This document shows, piece by piece, positions 1 through 7,689 of a DNA stretch of 12,843 bases. This stretch comes from Bacteroidales bacterium UBA4417 (GTDB lineage Bacteria > Bacteroidota > Bacteroidia > Bacteroidales > UBA4417). Each line of letters begins with the position of its first letter. Position 1 is the first letter of the stretch. Where the stretch lies: positions 4,711 through 17,553 of the forward strand of contig DGQJ01000068.1 in the NCBI GenBank assembly GCA_002389705.1, read 5' to 3'. The translations under genes were made by a program, and so were the position numbers. The notes under the pieces are model-generated. The model saw nothing but the letters and a program-made list of their open reading frames with translations, was not told where the DNA came from and ran no database searches.

Positions 1-1086
1 ATTGGCATCATTATCCTGGTAATATTTGCAGGTACCATTGTTTACCTGTATAAAAAATCGCAGGCAAAACCGGTTATTTACGATACCACAACCGCACAGG
101 TTAACAATATCATAAAAAAGACCGTAGCCACCGGGAAAGTTGTTCCGCGTAAAGAAATTGAAATTAAGCCCCAGGTATCGGGCATTATTTCAGAGTTATA
201 TGTCGAAGCCGGTCAAAAAGTAAGAAAAGGCGATATGATAGCCAAGGTGCGTATCATCCCAAATATGGTGAGCCTGAACGAAGCCGAATCGCGGGTGAAC
301 CGTGCCAAAATAAGCCTCGAAAATGCCGAGCAGAATTACAACCGGGAGAAACCGCTTTACGACAACCGTGTAATAGCCCTTGCGGAGATGCAAACCTACG
401 AAGTAGCACTGAAAACAGCCCGCGAAGACCTTGATGCTGCCGAAAATAACCTGCAGCTTATTCGCGAAGGCATCAGCAAAACTTCGGGCGCTGTCAGCAA
501 TACCATCATCCGCTCCACCATCGAAGGCATGGTGCTTACCGTTCCGGTAGAAGTCGGCAAATCGGTTATAGAAAGCAATACCTTTAACGACGGCACCACC
601 ATTGCTACCGTAGCCGACATGGGCGAAATGATTTTTAAAGGCAAGGTCGACGAATCAGAAGTAGGCAAACTGCACGAGGGCATGGAACTGATTATGACGG
701 TAGGCGCAATCGACACCGAGAAATTCAAAGCCAGGCTTGAACATATATCACCCAAGGGTGTAGAAGAAAACGGGGCCATCCAGTTTGAGATCCGTGCCGC
801 CGTTGAACTAAAAAACAATATGTTTATCCGCGCCGGTTACAGTGCCAATGCTGATATTGTGCTCGAACGCCGCGACAGCGTTCTTACCGTGCAGGAAAGC
901 CTGGTAAAATACGATGGCGATGTAGCCTCTGTTGAAGTTGAAACTTCGCCACAGGTATTTAAGAAAAGGGTCATCAAAACCGGGCTGAGCGACGGTGTTA
1001 ATGTTGAAGTGCTTTCGGGTATCACACGTAAAGATAAAATTAAAGTGCAAAATGCGCCGGAAGATAAGACCGGGGAGAAGAAATAG
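1..1086 (+). CDS. Efflux RND/ABC periplasmic adaptor (HlyD/MacA type), 5'-truncated
   Basis: The reading frame is open from base 1, so the start codon lies outside the window; the ATG at 235 is internal. The 361 visible residues begin with a hydrophobic segment (about 1-17), the inner-membrane anchor. Next comes a first lipoyl half (about 57-85, with VSGIISELYVEAGQKVRKGD), an alanine/glutamate-rich coiled-coil hairpin (about 90-155), the second lipoyl half (about 162-205), a beta-barrel domain and a membrane-proximal domain ending in a charged tail. This order is that of membrane fusion proteins that link an inner-membrane pump to a TolC-like outer-membrane channel. The hairpin is short, as in MacA-like or RND adaptors. 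The pump and channel are not visible; nothing co-directional follows, so partners should lie upstream. The family call is firm, but the exported substrate and the transporter class are unknown. Confidence 0.93.
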   Translation: MGIIILVIFAGTIVYLYKKSQAKPVIYDTTTAQVNNIIKKTVATGKVVPRKEIEIKPQVSGIISELYVEAGQKVRKGDMIAKVRIIPNMVSLNEAESRVNRAKISLENAEQNYNREKPLYDNRVIALAEMQTYEVALKTAREDLDAAENNLQLIREGISKTSGAVSNTIIRSTIEGMVLTVPVEVGKSVIESNTFNDGTTIATVADMGEMIFKGKVDESEVGKLHEGMELIMTVGAIDTEKFKARLEHISPKGVEENGAIQFEIRAAVELKNNMFIRAGYSANADIVLERRDSVLTVQESLVKYDGDVASVEVETSPQVFKKRVIKTGLSDGVNVEVLSGITRKDKIKVQNAPEDKTGEKK

Positions 1087-1158
1087 CCATTCGCAGGGAA
1101 AAGATTATTTATACCTTCAACTTCCGGCATAGCCATATTGAATATTTTTTTAAGGTGC

Positions 1159-1683
1159 TCAGAATGAGGCTGTCTCAAAACCGAGACAGTCTCCACTTAT
1201 TTGAACTGGGAAGAGAATAATATCCTTTTTCATTTTTTTAATCACAAAGTATCCGCTGTTCCTGGCCTTAAAGGTCCCTTCAACAGCTCCTCCCATTAGC
1301 CCCATTTGTCCGTAAGTCGAATAGCTTCCCATAAAATCATATTGCAGCAAGGTATAATATCCTTTCCCCTTAATTGCAACATAACGTATTGAGTTCATTT
1401 CATGTATAAAAAGCGATGTATATTCCTGGTGATCAAGACAGAAACCCTTAATACTGGATGGACTGAACTTGTGTTTTTTACCTTTTGAATCTATGCATAC
1501 CAGGTACATGCCATCCTGGTTTGTGAGGTTGCCAAAAACTGTATCATTCTCTAGCGAAACGTAATACCCGTTCTCCAGGTATCCTTCCTGCCCTGCTACA
1601 TTACAAGGCAGTATCATGAGTAACTGAAATAAAAATATTGTAAAAATAAGCCTTGCCCTGATTCCCGAAAATGAAACATTCAT
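1159..1683 (-). CDS. Secreted hypothetical protein, possibly C-terminally truncated
   Basis: This encodes 174 residues. A positively charged start (with RAR) is followed by a hydrophobic stretch (about 13-26) and a likely signal-peptidase site near AGQ-EG (about 30-33). The mature part is predicted beta-rich and has a pattern I associate loosely with small secreted Bacteroidetes proteins: GYYVSLENDTVFGNL, then KGKKHKFSPSSIKGF, then a GKGYY strand. No catalytic motif or known domain is recognised. The cysteine near residue 27 is preceded by proline, so a lipobox is unlikely. The gene lies 63 bp downstream of the helicase gene on the same strand and could be co-transcribed. The last residues (DCLGFETASF) and the stop are read from an imperfect palindrome at 1166-1193, so the natural C-terminus may have been replaced. 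The ORF is credible because of its signal peptide; the function is unknown. Confidence 0.65.
   Translation of the reverse strand: MNVSFSGIRARLIFTIFLFQLLMILPCNVAGQEGYLENGYYVSLENDTVFGNLTNQDGMYLVCIDSKGKKHKFSPSSIKGFCLDHQEYTSLFIHEMNSIRYVAIKGKGYYTLLQYDFMGSYSTYGQMGLMGGAVEGTFKARNSGYFVIKKMKKDIILFPVQISGDCLGFETASF
1166..1193. repeat. 11-bp imperfect palindrome at the end of the hypothetical gene
   Basis: The arms GAGGCTGTCTC (1166-1176) and GAGACAGTCTC (1183-1193) are inverted repeats with one mismatch (G:T in RNA), separated by the loop AAAACC. Neither side has an adjacent T-run, so it is not a typical intrinsic terminator. From memory, GAGGCTGTCTCAAAA resembles the ends of some Bacteroidetes insertion sequences; this was not tested. 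The palindrome lies inside the last codons of the minus-strand gene ending at 1159. Confidence 0.7.
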
Positions 1684-1746
1684 AATCGCTGTGGTTATCC
1701 CTTTTTGGTGTTTCTGAATATATCTGCTTGTTTTAAGTTATAATCG

Positions 1747-4293
1747 TTATAAAGTATATTTAGCGGGAGGTTCATCATTTCTTGTATTCAGGTAACTCAA
1801 TACCATCCGCAGCTCGCCATAACTATATTCCTCCCCCAATACTTCGCGGGCTTCAGTCAGGGATTTACTCCCGGTTTCCAGGAAAAACGCTGAGATAATC
1901 CGGAGTTTTTCGTCGGTAACAAACTGCTCAATCTGTAAATGACCGGCAGCCACATACCTCGCCAGGTGGCTTTCGATGGTGGTTACTGACAAGGACCGCT
2001 CTGTGGCAATTTCAGCGATCGTTTTCCCCTGTTTGAACATTTCAAAACTCAGGCGTTGGGTTTGCCCTTTTTCCTTTTTAGGCTTTCGTGCAGCAATATC
2101 TTCGTCAAACCCTGCATCTGTTTCAGGCAACTCCTCATCCATTGTATCAAGGTGGCTTACCTGAAGGTAGTTGCGAATGATCCCGATAATTTCTGGACCG
2201 TATTTTGCAATTTTCTTTTTGCCCATGCCTTTAATCCCCCTGAGTTCCCTGAGTGTAACGGGCATGTATCCGGCCAGATCGTACATGGTTTTTTGAGGCA
2301 GCACCATATAATGCGGCTGATCTTCTTCTTCGGCCATAGCAGCACGCCAGTTTTTCAGTTCCTGTAACAGGCCCGAATCTGATTTTCCACCCAACACACC
2401 GGCCAACTTTAGCTTTGTTTCCGGTTTCAGCTGTATTTTTTCAATCGCGGCTTTGGCTTTGGCGCCGAGGTAACTTTTTACCGTAAACCCATCCATACAG
2501 GCTTTGAAACAAGCTGTTTTAATATATGCCTCCTGGTATAGGTTTTCTACTGCTTCTCTCAGTTGTTTGCGGATTTCCTTGTTATCCGTTTCAATTTCGG
2601 TATTCCGCAGCACCTGGCAAATATGAAGGTCGGTTTTTTCGGCAAAATAAGCACAGGCTTTTTTAATGCGTTCCTGCAGCGCTTCCTGGCCTTCGATCAT
2701 TGGATCTGCTGCCAGGAATTGCCCGACCTGTGGCTTGAATTTATCCGAAACGCCGATCAGTTCAGTGGTGATGGCATGATGCATTGCCATAAATGTTTCT
2801 GCCAGCGCGGGAAGCAGCACATTGGCGTTTTCTTTAATCAGTTTCTGGCAATGAAAAAACCTGCGCTGTAGAAGCGAAAAATCGAGCAGTTCGGCCAGCA
2901 GCGTTTGCTGGTAGGCAATCCGTGAAGCCAGCAACTCCTTTTCGCCGGGCTGGTTTTGCTGAGCCTGTTCCGAAAAGCCTTTTACGCTTACATCGCTTTT
3001 TATACATTCCTGCGAAATAGCCGAGCTCAGCACCATGCCTTCCAGGGTTTTGCACCGGCTTAAGGCCACGTATACCTGGCCGTGCGCAAAGGCAGCATTG
3101 GCATCGATAATGGCCTTCTCGAAAGTTAACCCCTGGCTTTTATGAATGGTAATGGCCCAGGCCAGCTTAAGGGGGTACTGAATAAACTTACCCATGGGCG
3201 TTTCGGTAATTTCTTTGGTTTCGGAGTTTATGCTGTATTTTATATTTTCCCATTCGGCTTTATCCACCGGGATATCGGAATAATCGCCCTCGCATTTTAC
3301 ATGGATAATATCATCGTCAATATGCGTTATCCTGCCGATTTTACCATTGAAATACAGCTTAACCGGCGACGTATCGTTTTTTACAAACATCACCTGGGCG
3401 CCCTCCTTTAGCAACAGCTCAGGCTCGGTGGGATAGCTGTACTCCGGGAAATCGCCTTCGATACTGGCTTTAAACCGGTGCAGGGAAGTGTCGAGTTTTT
3501 TAAGCTCAGTTTCGTTAATGGCCTGCGACTGGTAATTATGCGTGGTAAGTGTAATGTACCCTTCGTCGTTGCCCGGGTTAAAACCTAGGATAAACCTTTT
3601 ATTCAGCTGATTGAGTGCTTCCTGGTCTATCTGGTTGTCGCGCACTTTATTCAGCAGGCTGATAAACACATCATCGCTTTGGCGGTAAATATGTTTTAGC
3701 TCGAGGGTGGCGAAATTGGTTTTCTGTAACGCACGGCTGCCAAAAAAGAAAATGGTATCGTAATATGGCCGCAGGAGTTCCCATTCATCGTCCTTTGCTA
3801 CCGGAGCCAACTGTTGCAGGTCGCCGATCATCAGCAGTTGAACACCGCCAAAAGGCTTTGCATGGTCCTTGAACCGACGCAGCACTTCATCAATGGCATC
3901 AAGCAAATCGGCACGCACCATGCTTATTTCGTCAATCACCAGCAGATCGAGGCTGCGCATGATGTTTATTTTCTCGCGGCTGAAACGCTGCACCCTGTCG
4001 AGCGCCGATTTTAACTGGTCGCCTGTTAAATTTGCCTGTTGCAAATCGTGTCCCGGCACATGCGGCCCGAAATGGAGCTGGAAAAACGAATGGATGGTAA
4101 CCCCGCCGGCATTTATGGCAGCTACACCCGTGGGAGCAACCACAATCATTCGCTTGGGCGAAATGGTTTTCAGGTTACGCAAAAAGGTAGTCTTGCCCGT
4201 TCCCGCCTTGCCGGTCAGGAAAAGGTTGGTATTGGTTTGTTCAACAAAGTCGAACGCCAGTTTCAGCTCGGGATTGGGAATTTCCTGGTTCAT
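1747..4293 (-). CDS. PIF1/RecD-like SF1 DNA helicase with HRDC and C-terminal helix-turn-helix domains
   Basis: This 848-residue protein is an ATP-dependent 5'-3' DNA helicase of superfamily 1B by family. Visible motifs are Walker A GKAGTGKT (28-35), motif Ia VVAPTGVAAINAGGVTIHSF (51-70), Walker B VIDEIS (119-124), motif III GDLQQLAPV (157-165), HIYRQSD (201-207), motif V ITIHKSQGLTFEKAIID (381-397) and motif VI VYVALSRC (407-414). After a helical linker come an HRDC-like domain (about 660-712, with LRELRGIKGMGKKKIAKYG) and a helix-turn-helix module (about 740-835, with TIAEIATERSLSVTTIESHL). These two C-terminal modules are typical of RecQ helicases, so this is a PIF1 core with a RecQ-style tail, likely for DNA binding. 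The likely role is repair, replication-fork or G-quadruplex processing; that role is inference. All motifs are intact. The first Met just before NQEIPNPELKLAFDFV suits the family N-terminus; no Shine-Dalgarno sequence is seen. Confidence 0.95.
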   Translation of the reverse strand: MNQEIPNPELKLAFDFVEQTNTNLFLTGKAGTGKTTFLRNLKTISPKRMIVVAPTGVAAINAGGVTIHSFFQLHFGPHVPGHDLQQANLTGDQLKSALDRVQRFSREKINIMRSLDLLVIDEISMVRADLLDAIDEVLRRFKDHAKPFGGVQLLMIGDLQQLAPVAKDDEWELLRPYYDTIFFFGSRALQKTNFATLELKHIYRQSDDVFISLLNKVRDNQIDQEALNQLNKRFILGFNPGNDEGYITLTTHNYQSQAINETELKKLDTSLHRFKASIEGDFPEYSYPTEPELLLKEGAQVMFVKNDTSPVKLYFNGKIGRITHIDDDIIHVKCEGDYSDIPVDKAEWENIKYSINSETKEITETPMGKFIQYPLKLAWAITIHKSQGLTFEKAIIDANAAFAHGQVYVALSRCKTLEGMVLSSAISQECIKSDVSVKGFSEQAQQNQPGEKELLASRIAYQQTLLAELLDFSLLQRRFFHCQKLIKENANVLLPALAETFMAMHHAITTELIGVSDKFKPQVGQFLAADPMIEGQEALQERIKKACAYFAEKTDLHICQVLRNTEIETDNKEIRKQLREAVENLYQEAYIKTACFKACMDGFTVKSYLGAKAKAAIEKIQLKPETKLKLAGVLGGKSDSGLLQELKNWRAAMAEEEDQPHYMVLPQKTMYDLAGYMPVTLRELRGIKGMGKKKIAKYGPEIIGIIRNYLQVSHLDTMDEELPETDAGFDEDIAARKPKKEKGQTQRLSFEMFKQGKTIAEIATERSLSVTTIESHLARYVAAGHLQIEQFVTDEKLRIISAFFLETGSKSLTEAREVLGEEYSYGELRMVLSYLNTRNDEPPAKYTL

Positions 4294-4339
4294 GATACCA
4301 ATGTGGGCTGTAAAAGTATGATGAATTCATTCATAACCT

Positions 4340-4369
4340 GGAATATACAAGTAACACTATCTTTCAAAA
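4340..4369 (-). promoter_or_regulatory. Possible Bacteroidetes-type promoter of the helicase gene
   Basis: On the minus strand TTTTG (4369-4365) is followed after 17 bases by TATATTCC (4347-4340). This partly resembles the Bacteroidetes -33 TTTG and -7 TAnnTTTG elements, but the -7 box lacks the final TTTG. It lies about 45 bp upstream of the start at 4293. The match is weak. Confidence 0.25.
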
Positions 4370-4438
4370 CAAAGACAATTTTAACTAAAACCGGTACAAA
4401 ACCTGTTAGTGCGAAAATAGTAAAAAATTCCAAGAAGT

Positions 4439-4473
4439 AAGCCCTTCAAGGATTTAAAACTCTTGAAGGGCTT
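4439..4473 (-). terminator. 12-bp perfect hairpin, likely terminator of the M28 peptidase gene
   Basis: AAGCCCTTCAAG (4439-4450) and CTTGAAGGGCTT (4462-4473) form a perfect 12-bp stem around an 11-base AT-rich loop. It begins 22 bases after the stop codon of the peptidase gene on the minus strand. A T-run follows on the minus strand (TTTTTT, 4427-4422), but about 11 bases away rather than directly. The hairpin separates the peptidase gene from the helicase gene, so they are probably separate units. The symmetric AA/TT ends mean it could act in either direction. Confidence 0.7.
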
Positions 4474-4495
4474 GAGTTATTAGTAAGGACAAAGG

Positions 4496-6073
4496 TTAAT
4501 TGGCTTTTGGTGTTTCAGCCTTGTCAGGCGCATAGTACACATCCTTAGCCAGCAGGTGGTCGAGGTTGGCAACACCCAGCACAACAATGGCGGTAACTAT
4601 CGAAGTATGATCCTGGTATTCGGGAATGCTCTTGTTGTATAAATCGCGTTCGGTGTGCCATATTTCGCCGTAGTTGAAGTTGTATCCTTTGGTATCTTCG
4701 GTACCGAAGGTCATGGTTGGCACACCCTGAACGGCAAACGGACCACTGTCGGTGCCCCAGGCGGTTTTTGGCCGTGGACGTGATTCGAGTTTCTTAACGG
4801 TAAAAGGGAAATCGGGATTGATCCTGTTCAGCGGTTCGCAAATTTTCTCAATGTCTTCGCGCCATGCATCCGGGACACTCAGGCTGTTGGCAACCGTAGG
4901 CCCACCATCGCGGTTAAACATGTTCGAGATTTTTGGTAGCTTATCATTATTACGTTTCACCCAGCTTGTTGAGCCCAGCAGCCCGAACTCTTCGCCAGCC
5001 CAAAGGCAAACCATAATGGTACGTTTGGGCTTGCCTCCTGCTTTCATGATCAGCCTGGCAGCTTCCATGGTTGGCGTTGCGCCCGAGCCATCATCCACGC
5101 CACCGGTGGCAACATCATAGGCATCAAGGTGTCCGCTCATCATTACAATTTCGTCCGGGTATTTAGTGCCCGGAATAATCCCGATAACGTTGTAATATTT
5201 TACCGGGCCCATCTTAAAATGGTTACGGATATCAAATTCGAGGAAGAAATTGCGGCGTTCTTTCGCCATCTGTTCAATAACGGCGTACTGGTGTTCGTCG
5301 AGTTTTATATCAGGCACGGTGGGAAGCGTTTCGAAGGTCATCTGGTCGAGGTTCTTGCGGTCGTAAAGCACCCGGATGGGAACAGGAGCCGACTGAATAA
5401 TGCCGAGTATGCCGGCGTCCTTCATCTGTTTGTAGAAAAGCGCGGGTTCATCGGCTAGTGGTAACAGCTCTTTTTTCACGCCACTGTTGCCAGCCTTTCG
5501 GTTTTCGGCTTCTATTTCGCTGTTTTTCTTACGGATTTCTATATTTGCTGCAATCAGCGAATCGCGGCGCTGGTTTGCCTTTTCCGAATAATCGATGGGC
5601 CATCCTTCGCTTTTCCCGGTTATCAGCACCCATGCTCCTTTCAACCTGCCTTTCATGCGATCGAATTCTTCCTGGGTTTTGGGTTCGAGCAGCACATGCC
5701 CGGTTTGCAGCCCCTTGGTTCCCGAGGTGTACGATGGTGTAGCAAAATGAAGGTCCATGCCATTTTCGGCCAGCAGTTTACCAAACCAGGGGCCGCGATT
5801 AAAGCCAACCGGCACCGTACCGGCCTCATCCATCTGCACCTGCATACCCCATTCCCTAAATTTGGAAGCCGCCCAATCGGCTGCATTTTCGTATGCATCA
5901 GAGCCTATCAGCCTGCCGCCAAAACGGTTACTGAGCACATCCAGGTGTTGCATGGTTTGGTTATCGGTTTTGCCGATTTCAATAATTTTGTTGACAACGT
6001 CTTTCTGAGAAAAGACAGTATTCGTTGTGAGAAGAAAAAAAGATAACAGGAATAAAGGGAAAAGTTTTTGCAT
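4496..6073 (-). CDS. Secreted M28 family zinc metallopeptidase (aminopeptidase/carboxypeptidase Q-like)
   Basis: This encodes 525 residues. A signal peptide (MQKLFPLFLLSFFLL, cut near VFSQ-KD) directs export. An N-terminal domain with a PA-like insertion, including a charged helical stretch at about 170-200, precedes the M28 catalytic core. Expected di-zinc residues are present: His315 in SGHLDAYD, Asp328 in VDDGSG, Glu361-Glu362 in WAGEEFG (catalytic base and ligand), Asp389 in FNRDGGP and His473 in IWHTERD. The TDSGPF and GVPTMTFGT segments fit the substrate-pocket side. By family it hydrolyses peptides or dipeptides at a terminus in the periplasm or outside the cell; the specificity is not readable. 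The frame extends upstream to 6121, but the Met at 6073 is preferred: it begins a clean signal peptide and has AAGGAG 8 bases upstream. The hairpin at 4439-4473 probably ends the transcript. Confidence 0.94.
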   Translation of the reverse strand: MQKLFPLFLLSFFLLTTNTVFSQKDVVNKIIEIGKTDNQTMQHLDVLSNRFGGRLIGSDAYENAADWAASKFREWGMQVQMDEAGTVPVGFNRGPWFGKLLAENGMDLHFATPSYTSGTKGLQTGHVLLEPKTQEEFDRMKGRLKGAWVLITGKSEGWPIDYSEKANQRRDSLIAANIEIRKKNSEIEAENRKAGNSGVKKELLPLADEPALFYKQMKDAGILGIIQSAPVPIRVLYDRKNLDQMTFETLPTVPDIKLDEHQYAVIEQMAKERRNFFLEFDIRNHFKMGPVKYYNVIGIIPGTKYPDEIVMMSGHLDAYDVATGGVDDGSGATPTMEAARLIMKAGGKPKRTIMVCLWAGEEFGLLGSTSWVKRNNDKLPKISNMFNRDGGPTVANSLSVPDAWREDIEKICEPLNRINPDFPFTVKKLESRPRPKTAWGTDSGPFAVQGVPTMTFGTEDTKGYNFNYGEIWHTERDLYNKSIPEYQDHTSIVTAIVVLGVANLDHLLAKDVYYAPDKAETPKAN

Positions 6074-6081
6074 TGTTAAGT

Positions 6082-6087
6082 CTCCTT
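6082..6087 (-). promoter_or_regulatory. Strong Shine-Dalgarno site that fixes the peptidase start
   Basis: AAGGAG reads on the minus strand 8 bases before the ATG at 6073. Most other genes in the window lack such a site, as expected in Bacteroidetes, so this one is notable. It decides between the start at 6073 and the longer in-frame ATG at 6121. Confidence 0.8.
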
Positions 6088-6120
6088 GAAAATCGTTTTT
6101 TAGATGTTTTTTAGTTAACA

Positions 6121-6155
6121 CAAAATAAAGCGTTTTTTTTGATTGAATAGCAAAA
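6121..6155 (-). promoter_or_regulatory. Possible promoter of the M28 peptidase gene
   Basis: On the minus strand TTTTG (6155-6151) is followed after 23 bases by TATTTTG (6127-6121), loosely like the Bacteroidetes -33/-7 pair. The spacing is a little long and the -7 box is one base short of TAnnTTTG. If real, transcription would start downstream of 6121, which also excludes the longer peptidase start. Confidence 0.3.
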
Positions 6156-6356
6156 TTTGAGCGTATTTATCCGAAACTGCCAGAAGAAAGGCCCGGATGA
6201 AAAGATTTTCGGGAAAAAGCCCTGCATAATGGATTAAGAATGTAAATTTATGCGGAAATAACATTCCGATTCAGGAGATTTCGTCCCGTTTCAAGATATT
6301 TATTTCCAATTATTTATACACTAATTTTATGAGCTCATTTTCTATATTGAAAATAA

Positions 6357-6382
6357 ATTTTATCGGACCAGTAACTATTTTG
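6357..6382 (+). promoter_or_regulatory. Possible promoter of the sigma/anti-sigma/barrel operon
   Basis: TATTTTG (6376-6382) lies 23 bases before the sigma-factor ATG, with a T-rich segment TTTTAT (6357-6362) upstream. It resembles the -7 element only partly. An autoregulated ECF promoter would have an unrelated sequence, and the flanking AATTTTAT repeats are an alternative candidate. Confidence 0.25.
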
Positions 6383-6405
6383 CACTTTTTCCGATTCACT
6401 ATTGT

Positions 6406-6885
6406 ATGACGAAGGACGATTTCATTATCTGCGCTAAACTATATACCCCAAATCTCTTACGGTTCTCGAAGCGGGTGGCAGGTAATACAATTGAAGCAAG
6501 TGATATTGTGCAGGATTGCTTTGAAGTTCTATGGAAGAACAAAGAAAAAGTAGAAATGAATTCGGCAAAGCCATTTCTGTTCTCGGTTGCACATAAAAAA
6601 CTGATCGATTCGCTAAGGTCAGATATAAAAATGCAGAATTTCGACTCCGTTTTTTCAGAGCTTACAACTAAACCTGACGATACTGATGCAGTGCAACTGG
6701 TAAAAACAGCAATTGATCAGATTCCTGCGCTGTATAAGGAACTGCTTACGCTACGCGACCTTGAATCGTACTCATACAAAGAGATTGAAACCATAACCGG
6801 CTTATCCGAAAACCAGGTAAAAGTTTACTTGTTCAGAGCCCGGAAAGCAATCAAGGAACAGATTTTACAACTGGAAGTATTATGA
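6406..6885 (+). CDS. ECF-type RNA polymerase sigma factor
   Basis: This 159-residue protein has the size and two-domain layout of an ECF sigma-70 factor. Region 2 spans about 5-75, with the conserved ASDIVQDCFEVLW helix (31-43) and a KPFLFSVAHKKLIDSLR segment (55-71) that binds core polymerase and the -10 element. Region 4 spans about 98-152, with the helix-turn-helix SYSYKEIETITGLSENQVKVY followed by LFRARKAIKEQ, which would bind the -35 element. A short acidic linker lies between. By family it redirects RNA polymerase to a small regulon when released from an anti-sigma factor. Its stop overlaps the next ATG by 4 bp (ATGA), implying translational coupling with the anti-sigma candidate. No Shine-Dalgarno sequence precedes the start. 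The regulon is unknown; the barrel genes in the same operon are the obvious candidates. Confidence 0.94.
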   Translation: MTKDDFIICAKLYTPNLLRFSKRVAGNTIEASDIVQDCFEVLWKNKEKVEMNSAKPFLFSVAHKKLIDSLRSDIKMQNFDSVFSELTTKPDDTDAVQLVKTAIDQIPALYKELLTLRDLESYSYKEIETITGLSENQVKVYLFRARKAIKEQILQLEVL

Positions 6886-7685
6886 ACCTAAAAATAACAA
6901 TTGACAATTATGAAGAGATCATGTTCCGCCTGCTGGAAGATGATTTTGATGAGCCCACCAGGATCAATTTGCTTCAGCAGATTGAATCGGACGAGCTATT
7001 TAAGTTTGAATGGCAATCGTGGCAAAAAACAAAATTTGTTGATCCGCTTGAAAATTATGTGATTGAAAGCCGTGAACTAACAGAAAAAATCATCCTGATT
7101 GCGGAACCACAAACTGTTATCCGTAAAAGGTTTATCTATTATTGGGCAGCGGCTGCATCTGTTATTTTTTTAATGGGCACTTTGTTTTTACTTTCTGTTG
7201 ATTTTTCCTCAAATCCAAAACCGGATATTGCTGAGACCGCTAAAAAGGATCAAACGCCAGTAAAAGAGATAATTACAACAAATCAAAGCCAATCAGCGCC
7301 TGTTGTTATTTCCGGGCTGAAACAATTCCGGAGTCAAAAAAAAGAAAATCAAACCATACTTGTTGCTGAAGATTCCAACACGTTTATTCCGGCTGAAAGT
7401 ACTTTAGCCGTAATACCACTTGTAATTGATTCAGTTCCGGTTATAAGCAATGAAGTGGCGAAAGCACCGGAGAAAAAACCGCGTTACACCATCACCATTG
7501 AAACCTCGGATATTGGAGCTAACATTATAAATAACAATGAATTGGCTTACAATAACAAAGTGATCCTTAAAAAAGTATTAACCAATACAAAAATGTTCCT
7601 TAGCCGGAAACCAAATGGTGAGCCTGACAAAATATACCTTATTGGTGATGAGAATAGCTATTTATGCATAAATATAAACTACTGA
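6882..7685 (+). CDS. Single-pass membrane protein, probable anti-sigma factor
   Basis: This encodes 267 residues with one clear membrane helix (about 84-107, YYWAAAASVIFLMGTLFLL) after a basic RKR. The N-terminal 82 residues are acidic and helical (for example EEIMFRLLEDDFDEPTR) and would be cytoplasmic, where they could bind the sigma factor. The C-terminal 160 residues would be periplasmic: a low-complexity Lys/Thr/Ser/Pro linker (about 108-200), then a small compact tail (about 200-267) ending in KIYLIGDENSYLCININY. There is no zinc-binding HxxxCxxC motif, so it is not a ZAS-type anti-sigma factor. The anti-sigma assignment rests on the topology, the 4-bp overlap with the ECF gene and the gene order, not on a recognised domain. 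The first barrel gene starts 4 bp after its stop. It could instead be a structural envelope protein controlled by the same unit. Confidence 0.75.
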   Translation: MNLKITIDNYEEIMFRLLEDDFDEPTRINLLQQIESDELFKFEWQSWQKTKFVDPLENYVIESRELTEKIILIAEPQTVIRKRFIYYWAAAASVIFLMGTLFLLSVDFSSNPKPDIAETAKKDQTPVKEIITTNQSQSAPVVISGLKQFRSQKKENQTILVAEDSNTFIPAESTLAVIPLVIDSVPVISNEVAKAPEKKPRYTITIETSDIGANIINNNELAYNNKVILKKVLTNTKMFLSRKPNGEPDKIYLIGDENSYLCININY

Positions 7686-7689
7686 CAAA

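Larger units (their letters stand above)
6074..6405. other. Divergent intergenic region between the peptidase gene and the sigma-factor operon
   Basis: These 332 bases hold no convincing gene. The section from about 6240 is AT-rich. It must carry promoters for both flanking units. Visible structure includes the inverted repeat ATTTTC-tatatt-GAAAAT (6337-6354), flanked by direct copies of AATTTTAT at 6323-6330 and 6356-6363. A TATTTTG box occurs upstream of each gene. No RNA gene or riboswitch is recognised. Confidence 0.6.

Noticed and set aside
837..1196. 119-residue minus-strand open frame overlapping the adaptor gene
   Set aside because: Most of it is antisense to the conserved adaptor sequence and it has no domain.
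4039..4440. 133-residue plus-strand open frame at the helicase start
   Set aside because: It is antisense to the Walker A region of the helicase and ends in spacer DNA.
6074..6121. Longer N-terminus of the M28 peptidase, starting at 6121
   Set aside because: The extension is charged and would bury the signal peptide; the internal Met at 6073 has an AAGGAG site and starts a clean signal sequence.
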